A stretch of 64,000 nucleotides of DNA, taken from assembly GCF_030159255.1 (NCBI RefSeq), contig NZ_BSCT01000025.1, forward strand, positions 1 to 64,000, given 5' to 3'. The position numbers and the translations under genes are program-made. Origin of the DNA: Bradyrhizobium sp. SSBR45G (GTDB lineage: Bacteria > Pseudomonadota > Alphaproteobacteria > Rhizobiales > Xanthobacteraceae). Each line of letters opens with the position of its first letter. The stretch's first letter is position 1. Below, one piece after another: positions 48,505 through 57,181 of this stretch. The notes below the pieces were generated by a model. That model made no database searches, was not told the origin of the DNA, and saw only the letters and a program-made list of their open reading frames with translations.

Positions 48505-49494
48505 ATGCTGAAGAGATTGATGCTCGGCGCGGCGCTGCTGGTGGGACTCGCGGCTCCTGCCTCGGCCGATGACAAGGTGACGTTGCAGCTGAAATGGGTG
48601 ACGCAGGCGCAGTTCGCCGGCTACTACGTCGCCAAGGACAAGGGCTTCTACAAGGCGGAGGGACTCGACGTCACCATCAAGCCCGGCGGCCCGGATATCG
48701 CCCCGCCGCAGGTGATCGCGGGCGGCGGCGCCGACGTGATCATCGACTGGATGCCGGCCGCGCTTGCCGCGCGGGAAAAGGGCGTGCCGCTGGTCAACAT
48801 CGCCCAGCCGTTCAAGCGCTCCGGCATGATGCTGACCTGCCGCAAGGATTCCGGCGTCGCAACCTCCGCCGACTTCAAGGACAAGACGCTCGGCGTCTGG
48901 TTCTTCGGCAACGAATATCCGTTCATGGCCTGGATGGCCAAGCTCGGCTACAAGACCGACGGCTCGGCCGGCGGCGTCAAGGTGATCAAGCAGGGCTTCA
49001 ACGTCGACCCGCTGATCCAGAAGCAGGCCGCCTGCGTCTCGACCATGACCTATAACGAATATTGGCAGGTCATCGACGCCGGGCTGAAGCCTGAGGACCT
49101 CGTGGTGTTCAACTACACCGACCAGGGCGTCTCCACCATGGAGGACGGCCTCTACGTGCTCGAGAGCAAGCTGTCGGATGCGGCCTTCACGGCGAAGATG
49201 GCGAAGTTCGTCAAGGCGACGATGAAGGGCTGGGAATTCGCGCGCAGCAATCCGGACGAGGCGGTCAAGATCGTGCTCGACAATGATGCGACCGGCGCCC
49301 AGAAGGAGGCGCATCAGAAGCGCATGATGGGCGAGATCAACAAGCTGACCGCAGGCTCCAACGGCAAGCTCGACCCGGCCGATTTCGATCGCACCGTGAC
49401 GACCCTGCTCGGTGCCGGCGGCGACCAGCCGGTCATCACCAAGAAGCCGGAGGGCGCCTGGTCCCACGCGGTGATCGATGCCGCGCTGAAATAG
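48505..49494 (+). CDS. ABC substrate-binding protein, NMT1/THI5-like
   Basis: 329 residues with a signal peptide (MLKRLMLGAALLVGLAAPAS, cleavage after ASA). The mature part starts VTLQLKWVTQAQFAGYYVAK, the hallmark of the NMT1/THI5-like family whose members bind pyrimidine (HMP), riboflavin or related ring compounds; GGGADVIIDWMPAA and YTDQGVSTMEDGLY follow. AGGGGAGACG precedes the ATG. Given the RutR site upstream and dihydropyrimidinase downstream, uracil, thymine, dihydropyrimidine or hydantoin is the likely ligand. Confidence 0.9.
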   Translation: MLKRLMLGAALLVGLAAPASADDKVTLQLKWVTQAQFAGYYVAKDKGFYKAEGLDVTIKPGGPDIAPPQVIAGGGADVIIDWMPAALAAREKGVPLVNIAQPFKRSGMMLTCRKDSGVATSADFKDKTLGVWFFGNEYPFMAWMAKLGYKTDGSAGGVKVIKQGFNVDPLIQKQAACVSTMTYNEYWQVIDAGLKPEDLVVFNYTDQGVSTMEDGLYVLESKLSDAAFTAKMAKFVKATMKGWEFARSNPDEAVKIVLDNDATGAQKEAHQKRMMGEINKLTAGSNGKLDPADFDRTVTTLLGAGGDQPVITKKPEGAWSHAVIDAALK

Positions 49495-49604
49495 GCGCGC
49501 GCCATCACCAGCAATCCCGGCTGCAGCCTCTCGCGGTGCTGCAGCCATCCCATTCCAGATCACCAAGCTCGACACGACCACGCCATCCAGCCGGAGGAGC
49601 GCTC

Positions 49605-51062
49605 ATGACCATTCTCATTCGCGGCGGCACCGTCATCAACCATGACCATTCCCGCCGCGCCGACGTCCTGATCGAGGACGGCAAGATCGTCGCCGTGGCC
49701 GAGGGATTGTCGGCCCCGACCGGAGCTCAGGTGATCGACGCCGGCGGCTGCGACATTCTCCCCGGCGGCATCGATCCGCACACCCACATGGAACTCATGT
49801 TCATGGGCACGGTGTCGGCGGATGATTTCGAATGGGGCACCAAGGCGGCGCTGTGCGGCGGCACCACGATGATTGTCGACTTCTGCATTCCCGCGCCGGG
49901 CGAGTCGATGCTGAAGGCCTATCAGGACTGGCGCCACAAGAGCGAGAAGGCGGCCTGCGACTACTCCTTCCACATGGCGGTGACGTCCTGGACCAAGGAG
50001 ACCTATGAGGACATGGAGGCCGTGGTGAAGACCTACGGCATCAACACCTTCAAGCATTTCATGGCCTACAAGGGCGCGCTGATGGTGAACGACGACGAGC
50101 TGTTCAACTCGTTCTCGCGCTGCGCCGCGCTCGGCGCGCTCCCGCTGGTGCATGCCGAGAACGGCGACGTCGTGTTCCGCCTGCAGGAGACCCTGATGGG
50201 CAAGGGCGCGACGGGACCTGAGAACCACGCCTATTCGCGGCCGCCCGAGGTCGAGGGCGAGGCCACCAACCGCGCCATCATGATCGCCGACATGGCGGGC
50301 TCGCCGCTCTATGTGGTCCACACCTCCTGCCGCGAGGCGCATGAGGCGATCGCGCGCGCCCGTGCCGCCGGCAAGCGCGTCTATGGCGAGCCGCTGATCC
50401 AGCACCTCGTGCTCGACGAGGATGAGTATCGCAATCCCGATTGGGACTATGCGGCGGCGCGCGTGATGTCGCCGCCGTTCCGGCCGAAAAAGCATCAGGA
50501 CTCGCTGTGGGCCGGGCTGCAGTCGGGCTCGCTGCAGGTGGTGGCGACCGACCACTGCTCGTTCACGCGCGAGCAGAAGCGGCTCGGGCTGAACGACTTC
50601 CGCATGATCCCGAACGGCACGGGAGGCGTCGAGGACCGGTTGCCGGTGCTGTGGACCAAGGGCGTCAACACCGGGCGCCTGACCAAGGAGGAGTTCGTCG
50701 CGGTGACCTCGGCGAACATCGCGCGCATCCTCAACATCTATCCGCGCAAGGGCGCGGTCGCGGTCGGCTCCGACGCCGATCTCGTGATCTGGGATCCAGC
50801 TGCCACCAAGACCATCTCGGCCAGGACCCAGACCAGCCGGATCGACTACAACGTGTTCGACGGCATCGCCTGCACCGGCGCGCCGCGCATCACGCTGTCC
50901 GGCGGCCGCATCGCCTGGCAGGACGGCGAGCTGCGCGCCGAGAAGGGCGACGGACAGTTCATCGCCCGGCCGCCATTCCCCGCGAGCCACGTCGCCAACA
51001 GCACCTGGAAGGAATTTTCGGCGCCGAAGCCGGTGTCGCGCAGCATGCCGGTGGTGCCATGA
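49605..51062 (+). CDS. hydA: Dihydropyrimidinase (D-hydantoinase)
   Basis: 485 residues of the cyclic amidohydrolase family. Metal ligands are seen in GGIDPHTHMELMF, the carboxylated Lys site in FKHFMAYKGALMV, His in LVHAENGD and VVHTSCREAHEAI, and Asp in ATDHCSFTREQKR. It opens dihydrouracil or dihydrothymine to N-carbamoyl-beta-amino acids, step 2 after PreT-PreA. GGAGGAGCGC precedes ATG 49605. The stop overlaps the next start (ATGA), coupling it to step 3. Confidence 0.93.
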   Translation: MTILIRGGTVINHDHSRRADVLIEDGKIVAVAEGLSAPTGAQVIDAGGCDILPGGIDPHTHMELMFMGTVSADDFEWGTKAALCGGTTMIVDFCIPAPGESMLKAYQDWRHKSEKAACDYSFHMAVTSWTKETYEDMEAVVKTYGINTFKHFMAYKGALMVNDDELFNSFSRCAALGALPLVHAENGDVVFRLQETLMGKGATGPENHAYSRPPEVEGEATNRAIMIADMAGSPLYVVHTSCREAHEAIARARAAGKRVYGEPLIQHLVLDEDEYRNPDWDYAAARVMSPPFRPKKHQDSLWAGLQSGSLQVVATDHCSFTREQKRLGLNDFRMIPNGTGGVEDRLPVLWTKGVNTGRLTKEEFVAVTSANIARILNIYPRKGAVAVGSDADLVIWDPAATKTISARTQTSRIDYNVFDGIACTGAPRITLSGGRIAWQDGELRAEKGDGQFIARPPFPASHVANSTWKEFSAPKPVSRSMPVVP

Positions 51063-52333
51063 GCGAGACCGTGACAACTCCGGCCAAGTCCGATCGCACC
51101 AATCTGTCGATTGATCCGCAGCGGCTGTGGGACAGCCTGATGGAGACGGCGCGCTTCGGCGGTACGGCGAAAGGCGGCATCTGCCGGCTCACGTTGTCCG
51201 ATGACGATCGCAAGGTCCGCGACTGGTTCAAGCGCGCCTGCGAAGCGGTCGGCTGCATCGTCGCCGTCGACGATTGCGGCAACATGTTCGCGCGCCGCCC
51301 GGGCAAGCGGGCTGATCTCGCGCCGATCTGCATGGGCTCGCATCTCGACACCCAGCCGACCGGCGGCAAGTTCGATGGCGTGCTGGGCGTGCTCGGCGCG
51401 TTGGAGGTGATGCGCACGTTGCACGCGACCGGCTACGAGACCAACGCGCCGCTGGAGATCGTCAACTGGACCAACGAAGAGGGCTCGCGCTTCGCGCCGG
51501 CGATGCTGTCGTCCGGCGTATTCGCCGGCGCCTTCACGCGTGACTTCGCCTATTCGCGCCGCGACCGCGACGGCAAGGAGTTCCAGTCCGAGCTGGCCCG
51601 CATCGGCTACAAGGGCAGCGAGCCGGTGGGTAGCCGCAAGATCGGCGCGATGTTCGAGCTGCACATCGAGCAGGGGCCGATCCTGGAAGCCGAGGGCAAG
51701 ACCATCGGCGTCGTCACCGGCGTGCAGGGCATGCGCTGGTACGAGGTGACGGTGCAGGGCCAGGCTGCGCATACTGGTGCGACGCCGATGCATCTGCGCA
51801 AGAACGCGCTGCTCGGCGCATCGCGCATGGTCGAGCAGATCCACGCGATTGCGATGAAGTACGCGCCGGATGCTGTCGGCACGGTTGGGCTGATGGATGT
51901 CAGGCCGAACTCGCGCAACGTGGTGCCGGGTGAGGTGTTCTTCTGCGTCGACTTCCGCCATCCCGACGAGACCGTGCTGGAGACGATGGAGCAGGACTTC
52001 CGTGCCGCGCTGAAGGACACGATCGCACCGCTGGGGCTGACCTATGACGAGAAGCGCATCTGGGACAGTCCGGCCGTCCGCTTCGATGCCGAGATGATCG
52101 ATTGCGTGCGCGGCGGTGCCGAGAAGGCGGGCTACGCCACCCGCGACATGGTGTCCGGCGCCGGCCACGACGCCGCCTATATCGCGCGGGTCGCGCCGAC
52201 CACCATGATCTTCGTGCCCTGTGCCGGCGGCGTCAGCCACAACGAGTCAGAATCGACCTCGTTCGACGAATGCGGCGCCGGCGCGCAGGTGCTGCTCGAA
52301 GCCGTGCTCGCCTATGACCGGCGGTTCGGCTGA
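51059..52333 (+). CDS. N-carbamoyl-beta-alanine / N-carbamoyl-amino-acid amidohydrolase (M20 family)
   Basis: 424 residues, the di-zinc amidase/hydantoinase type (HyuC, PydC, allantoate amidohydrolase relatives). Metal and substrate motifs are MGSHLDTQPTGGKFDG, NWTNEEGSRFAPAM, ELHIEQGPILEAEG and AGHDAAYIARV with VSHNESE near the end. It would release ammonia and carbon dioxide from N-carbamoyl-beta-alanine, the third step of reductive pyrimidine degradation. Coupled to the dihydropyrimidinase gene. Beta-ureidopropionase is inferred from context; N-carbamoyl-L-amino-acid hydrolase is the alternative. Confidence 0.9.
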   Translation: MSETVTTPAKSDRTNLSIDPQRLWDSLMETARFGGTAKGGICRLTLSDDDRKVRDWFKRACEAVGCIVAVDDCGNMFARRPGKRADLAPICMGSHLDTQPTGGKFDGVLGVLGALEVMRTLHATGYETNAPLEIVNWTNEEGSRFAPAMLSSGVFAGAFTRDFAYSRRDRDGKEFQSELARIGYKGSEPVGSRKIGAMFELHIEQGPILEAEGKTIGVVTGVQGMRWYEVTVQGQAAHTGATPMHLRKNALLGASRMVEQIHAIAMKYAPDAVGTVGLMDVRPNSRNVVPGEVFFCVDFRHPDETVLETMEQDFRAALKDTIAPLGLTYDEKRIWDSPAVRFDAEMIDCVRGGAEKAGYATRDMVSGAGHDAAYIARVAPTTMIFVPCAGGVSHNESESTSFDECGAGAQVLLEAVLAYDRRFG

Positions 52334-52354
52334 GGACGGACCGCGGCCGCGCGA

Positions 52355-55300
52355 TTAGCGCATGGCGGCGGCGCCTCTGTCACGCGCCGTCTTCGCGTTG
52401 CCGACGAACCGCCCGAACCGCAGCGCCAGCGTCGGCAGCACCAGCAGGTTCAGCGCCATCGAGGTCAACAGGCCGCCGAGGATGACGAGGGCCATCGGGC
52501 CCTCGATCTCGCGGCCCGGCTCGCCTGCGCCGAGCGCGAGCGGCAGCAGGCCGAGCCCGGTCACGAGCGAGGTCATCAAGATCGGGACGAGCCGGTCGGC
52601 GGCGCCGGCGATCGCGGTCTCCAGTCCCCATGGACGGTCTTCGACGACGACCAGGTGCTCGTAGTGCGAGATCATCAGGATCGAGTTGCGCAGCGCTATA
52701 CCGAACAGCGTGACGAAGCCGACCATCGAGCCCAGCGATAGCACGCTGCCGGTCAGGGCGACGGCGATGACGCCGCCGACGAAGGCAAAGGGCAGGTTGA
52801 CCAGCACCAGCACGAGGTTGCGCCAGTGGCCGGTGACCAGCGACAGCAGCAGCACGATGCCGATCGTCGCCAGCAGCGAGTTCATCAGCAAATCGCGCCG
52901 TGACCTGGCCTGGGCTTCGGCGGCGCCGGTGAACTCGACATGGGCGCCGGGCGGCAACTTGACCTCCTTGGCGATCTTCCGCTTGGCCGCGGCGACGAAG
53001 GATTCGAGATCGCGCTCGCTGACATTGGCGGTCACCGTCTGCACGCGCTGCCCATTGCGATGGAGCACGACGTAGCGGCCCGCCGTGCCATAGACGTCGG
53101 CCACCTGCTTCAGGAGAACATAGGCGCCGCTGGAGGTCCGGATCGGCATGTTGCCGATCTCGGTCGGGCGGGCGCTCGCATCGGGATCGAGCTTGACGAT
53201 GACGTTGAAGACGACGTTGCCTTCATAGGCCTGGCCGACCACGTCGCCCTGATAGGCGGTGCGGATCAGCTCGAGCACCTCGACCGCATCGAGGCCCCAG
53301 GACTGCAGATCGGTGGGGCGCAGGGTCACGTTGACCTGCGGCATGCCCGGCGGCGACTGCCGCTGAATGTCGATCGCGCCCCAGACCTCGCCGAGCTCGC
53401 GCGCAATGTCGTTCGCCGCGCGCTCGAGATCGTCGAGGTCGGGACCGAACACGTTGATGACCACCGCCGCGTTGAAGCCGGACAGCGTCTCCTCGATGCG
53501 CTCCGTCAGGTAGGTCTTGATCGAGACGTTGATGCCGGCGAAGTTGGCGAGTGCGGCGCGAATGCCCTGCTCGGCGCGCTCCTGTTCCGCGCCCGACAGG
53601 CCGGGCTTCAGATCGACTTCGATCTCGCTGGAATGGGTGCCCGCGGTGTCGACGCCGGCTTCGGCGCGGCCGGTATGCTGGGCGACGCTGCGCACCTCGG
53701 GCACGCTGCGCAGGGCTTCTGCGATCAGCGCCCCGAGCCGCAGCGATTCGTCGAGCGAGGTGCCCGGCAGCGTCGAGACATGGACGATCAGATGGCCCTC
53801 CCGCAGGTCGGGCAGGAAGGTGCCGCCGAACAATGGCACCAGGCTGGCGCCTCCGACCGTCACCAGCAGGGCGGCGGCCATGACCAGCTTGGGGAAGCGG
53901 CTGAGCCGCCGCAGCAGCCGCGCGTAGTGATGGCGCGACCAGCGCACCAGCGGCGGCTCGCGCTCGCTGTGCTGCTTTCGGCCGGCCAGCAGCATCATCG
54001 ACAGCGCCGGCGTGACCGTCAGCGCGACGATCAGCGAGGCCACCACCGCCAGGATGTAGGCGATGCCGAGCGGGCCGAACAGCCGGCCGGCGAGGCCCGG
54101 CAGCGCCAGGATCGGGATGAACACCAGAAGCACCGCGAAGGTCGCGTAGGCGACGGCGCCGCGCACCTCGAGCATGGCGTCGTAGACGACGCGGGCTTCG
54201 CTGCGCGGTGACGGCAGGCTGCGATTCTCGCGCAGCCGGCGCACCACGTTCTCGACCCCGATCACGGCATCGTCGACCACCTCGCCGATCGCGATCGCAA
54301 GTCCGCCGAGGGTCATCGTGTCCAGGCTCTGCCCCATCCATTGCAGGGCCAGCACCGCCGAGAACAGCGACAGCGGGATCGCAGTGCAGCTGATCAGCGA
54401 GGTGCGCCAGTCATAGAGGAACAGGAACAGCACGATGATGACCAGCGCGCCGCCGATCAGAAGCGCCGACAGCACGTTCTGGGTTGCGGCATCGATGAAG
54501 GTTGATGGGCGAAACAGGTCGGCATGCAGCTGGACCTTCTCGCTCTCCAGCGCCGGGCGCAGCTCCTGCAGCGCGGCCTCGACGCGCGTGGCGACGTTGC
54601 GCGTGTTGTCGCCGTATTGCTGGCTGATCATCATCATGATGCCGGGCTGGCCGTTGATCAGCGCGCCGCCGATCGGCGGCTCCGGCGCGTTGACGATGGT
54701 GGCGACGTCACCGAGCACGACGCTGGCCCCGCCCTGGTGCAGCAGCACCGTGCGCGCGAGCTGCTCGGGTGTCAGCGACTGGCCCTGCGTCTGCAGGATG
54801 ACGCGCTGATTGGCGGTGTCGACGAAGCCGGCGCCGCGCACGCCGGTGGCCTTGCGCGCGGCGGCCACGACGTCGTTCATGCCGACGCCGAAACGGACGA
54901 GGTCGTCGGAGCGCACCTGCACCTGCAGCGACCGGATGTCCCGGCCGTAGGTCGTGACCTGCGCCACGCCGGGCACCGCGAGCAGGCGGCGGCTCACGGT
55001 CCAGTCGGCGATGGTGCGCAGATCCATCAGCGAGCGCTGCCCGGAGGTCAGCCCGATCACCAGCACCGTGCCAGCCGCCGGCACCAGCGGCGTCATCGAC
55101 GGCGCCCGCACGCCCTGTGGCAAGCCGTTGGTGACGACAGTAAGCCGCTCCGTCACCAGCTGCCGCGCCCTGTACACGTCCGTTCCCGGCTGGAAGATCA
55201 CCGCGACCACGGATAGCCCCTGGATCGAGGAGGAGCGCATGCTCTCGACGCCGGCGAGGCCGTTGATCGAGGTCTCGATCGGCTGCGTGACCAGCACTTC

Positions 55301-55513
55301 GACCTGCTCCGGACTGAGGCCGGGCGCCTCGGTCTGGATCGAGACCTGCGGCGGCGCGAATTCCGGAAACACAGCGTATTTGGCGCTGCCCAGCGAGAAC
55401 AGGCCATGACCGAGAATGGTGCAGGCAAGCGCCAGCATCAGGCCGCGAAAGCGGAGAGCGAACGAGACCAGCGCAGCCTGCGGCCCGGTGGCCGCGCGAC
55501 GACCGTCAATCAT
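52355..55513 (-). CDS. RND efflux permease, CzcA/CusA-like
   Basis: 1052 residues with the RND layout: TM1 near the N-terminus (LMLALACTILGHGLFSLGSA), a large periplasmic loop, TM2-TM6, a second loop and TM7-TM12. The TM4 proton-relay region reads GGLAIAIGEVVDDAVIGVEN with paired Asp, near the heavy-metal (HME) branch. Such pumps expel metals or toxic organics with a periplasmic adaptor and an outer-membrane channel. The ATG at 55513 overlaps the adaptor stop by 8 bases. No outer-membrane factor gene is visible in the window. Metal versus organic substrate cannot be read. Confidence 0.92.
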   Translation of the reverse strand: MIDGRRAATGPQAALVSFALRFRGLMLALACTILGHGLFSLGSAKYAVFPEFAPPQVSIQTEAPGLSPEQVEVLVTQPIETSINGLAGVESMRSSSIQGLSVVAVIFQPGTDVYRARQLVTERLTVVTNGLPQGVRAPSMTPLVPAAGTVLVIGLTSGQRSLMDLRTIADWTVSRRLLAVPGVAQVTTYGRDIRSLQVQVRSDDLVRFGVGMNDVVAAARKATGVRGAGFVDTANQRVILQTQGQSLTPEQLARTVLLHQGGASVVLGDVATIVNAPEPPIGGALINGQPGIMMMISQQYGDNTRNVATRVEAALQELRPALESEKVQLHADLFRPSTFIDAATQNVLSALLIGGALVIIVLFLFLYDWRTSLISCTAIPLSLFSAVLALQWMGQSLDTMTLGGLAIAIGEVVDDAVIGVENVVRRLRENRSLPSPRSEARVVYDAMLEVRGAVAYATFAVLLVFIPILALPGLAGRLFGPLGIAYILAVVASLIVALTVTPALSMMLLAGRKQHSEREPPLVRWSRHHYARLLRRLSRFPKLVMAAALLVTVGGASLVPLFGGTFLPDLREGHLIVHVSTLPGTSLDESLRLGALIAEALRSVPEVRSVAQHTGRAEAGVDTAGTHSSEIEVDLKPGLSGAEQERAEQGIRAALANFAGINVSIKTYLTERIEETLSGFNAAVVINVFGPDLDDLERAANDIARELGEVWGAIDIQRQSPPGMPQVNVTLRPTDLQSWGLDAVEVLELIRTAYQGDVVGQAYEGNVVFNVIVKLDPDASARPTEIGNMPIRTSSGAYVLLKQVADVYGTAGRYVVLHRNGQRVQTVTANVSERDLESFVAAAKRKIAKEVKLPPGAHVEFTGAAEAQARSRRDLLMNSLLATIGIVLLLSLVTGHWRNLVLVLVNLPFAFVGGVIAVALTGSVLSLGSMVGFVTLFGIALRNSILMISHYEHLVVVEDRPWGLETAIAGAADRLVPILMTSLVTGLGLLPLALGAGEPGREIEGPMALVILGGLLTSMALNLLVLPTLALRFGRFVGNAKTARDRGAAAMR

Positions 55514-56519
55514 CGTCGCCGCCGCCGCGAAGCTCGCTCTTGGCCTCTTCCGACAACAGCACCTGCGCGCCGCGCAGCACGATCTCGGAGCCCGACGGAA
55601 TGTCCTGCACGACATAGTCGTCGTCGGACACCGGCTGGTCGGTGCGGATCGGGTGCCGCCTGAAGGTCTCGGGACCAGCGCGCAGATAGACCCAGGCGCG
55701 GCCCTGCCATTGCACGATGGCGGTGTCCTCGATGAAGACGCCGTCATAGGACTTGCCCGAGGGCACGTAGGCGATGGTGTTCATGCCGGGTAGGAGCCCG
55801 CTGTCGCCAGCGGCGACGAAGTAATAGCTGACGCCCTGGATGCGCGGGTCCGTGCGCGGGGCGGGGGACAAATAGCGCAGATCGATGTTGACGCTGCGCG
55901 TCGGCGCCTGGGCGAGCGCCGCGCGCGGCGGCTCGGCCAGGGTCACGCCCGGCGGCAGCGTCACCTGGACCAGCAATTGCTCGCGCTCGATCAGTTGCAC
56001 GACTTGCGGAGCGCGCTCGATGATGCCCTTTCCGATCACTGCGCCCCATTCCTGCCGCGCGGTCGCCATCAGGGTCTTGACCTGCGATTCCGCGGCGGCG
56101 AGCGCGGCCTGGTCGGTCCGGAACGTCCCCTCGGCCGCCTCGGCGTCCTTGCGCGGCATTGCTGCCGACTGCACCAGGTCGCGGGCGCGCTCGAAGGCGA
56201 GCCTGGCGACGTCCAGCCTGGCCTGCGCCGTCTGCAGCTGGGCCTGGGCGTTGGCATAGTTGTTGGTGAGCTCGGTGAGCCTGGCGACATCCAGAACCGT
56301 GCCATAGGCGCGAAACTGCTCGGGATGGGATTCCGCCGCCAGCACCGCCGTCTGCAGTCCGATTTGCTTCTGCTGCGTCGCGGAAAGCTTGACGGTCGCA
56401 GGCTCATGGCCGGCCTGCCCCGCCGTTTCCGCCTGCGCGTGTCCGCTCCAGGAAGAGCAGATCAGCGTGACCAGGATTGCACCGCATGCGGCCGCAGCTC
56501 TCATCGGAAGCCAAACCAT
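55506..56519 (-). CDS. RND periplasmic adaptor (membrane fusion protein)
   Basis: About 337 residues. A signal segment (AAAACGAILVTLICSSWSGH, cleavage after AQA) precedes the VKLSATQQKQIGLQTAVL barrel start, a coiled-coil hairpin at about 90-150 (NAQAQLQTAQARLDVARLAF) and C-terminal beta barrel strands. The tail is acidic (GGGDDD). The start is uncertain between ATG 56519 and ATG 56504, neither with a strong ribosome site. It is translationally coupled to the RND permease gene. Confidence 0.88.
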   Translation of the reverse strand: MVWLPMRAAAACGAILVTLICSSWSGHAQAETAGQAGHEPATVKLSATQQKQIGLQTAVLAAESHPEQFRAYGTVLDVARLTELTNNYANAQAQLQTAQARLDVARLAFERARDLVQSAAMPRKDAEAAEGTFRTDQAALAAAESQVKTLMATARQEWGAVIGKGIIERAPQVVQLIEREQLLVQVTLPPGVTLAEPPRAALAQAPTRSVNIDLRYLSPAPRTDPRIQGVSYYFVAAGDSGLLPGMNTIAYVPSGKSYDGVFIEDTAIVQWQGRAWVYLRAGPETFRRHPIRTDQPVSDDDYVVQDIPSGSEIVLRGAQVLLSEEAKSELRGGGDDD

Positions 56520-56560
56520 CGCGTGCCGGAGCCATCGGTCGGAGAACGTCTGGACGACGT

Positions 56561-56579
56561 TGTTGTCGTTGCGACAACA
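56561..56579. promoter_or_regulatory. Palindrome upstream of the RND operon
   Basis: TGTTGTCG and CGACAACA are perfect 8-base arms around TTG, 42 bases before the adaptor start. A dimeric repressor or activator site is plausible; no regulator gene is adjacent. Confidence 0.45.
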
Positions 56580-57181
56580 GCTACTTGAGCTTTTCGGGGG
56601 TTTCAAGCAGCACCCTCCGTGGTGATCACGGGCGTCGGATTGCGATGCGCCAGCGAGCGCATGTGGCGCCGCATTTCGTGCACGAGCCGCAGGAGCGGCG
56701 GGTTGATGGCCGAAGCTGGGCCGCAGCCTCGCTACGCGGTGGAGAAGGGGTGTCGACCACACGTCCGTATATTTCTTCTTGAGCGTTAGAAGTATTCTTA
56801 GACATGTTCTACCGTATTTGCGGACAACGCGCGCGCGTCACGTCCGCCGGAACCGGCGCGGATTAAAAAGCCAGGACTAGCCGTCGCTTACCGGCGTTTT
56901 TGGCCATCGGCTGTTGCGGGACTTTTTCCCGATTCCGCCCTCGGATCGAGGATCGTCACATTCCTCTACCTGTCGGGTCATTGATGTGACCTACCTTCGC
57001 CATACGCCTCCGCAACGAGTCCAGTGTTCCATCGACGTTGCAGCGAGGAAAGCTTGTCCAGCCTGAACCCACTCTTCGATCGCCCGGCGCGCCGTGATCA
57101 CGGCCTCGGTCATCCCTGTCGGTCAGTGTCTTGCCGGGCTCGAGCCGGAGTTGCGGCCCAGCCGAAAGAGGGATCTGCACG
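56580..57181. other. Intergenic region, no gene seen
   Basis: About 600 bases between the divergent RND operon and the large helicase-like gene. Small open frames (56477-56782 plus, 56956-57219 minus) show no family. It should hold the promoters of both operons. Confidence 0.4.

Noticed and set aside
49560..51077. 505-residue open frame on the minus strand
   Set aside because: Antisense to dihydropyrimidinase, whose metal-site motifs are all present on the plus strand.
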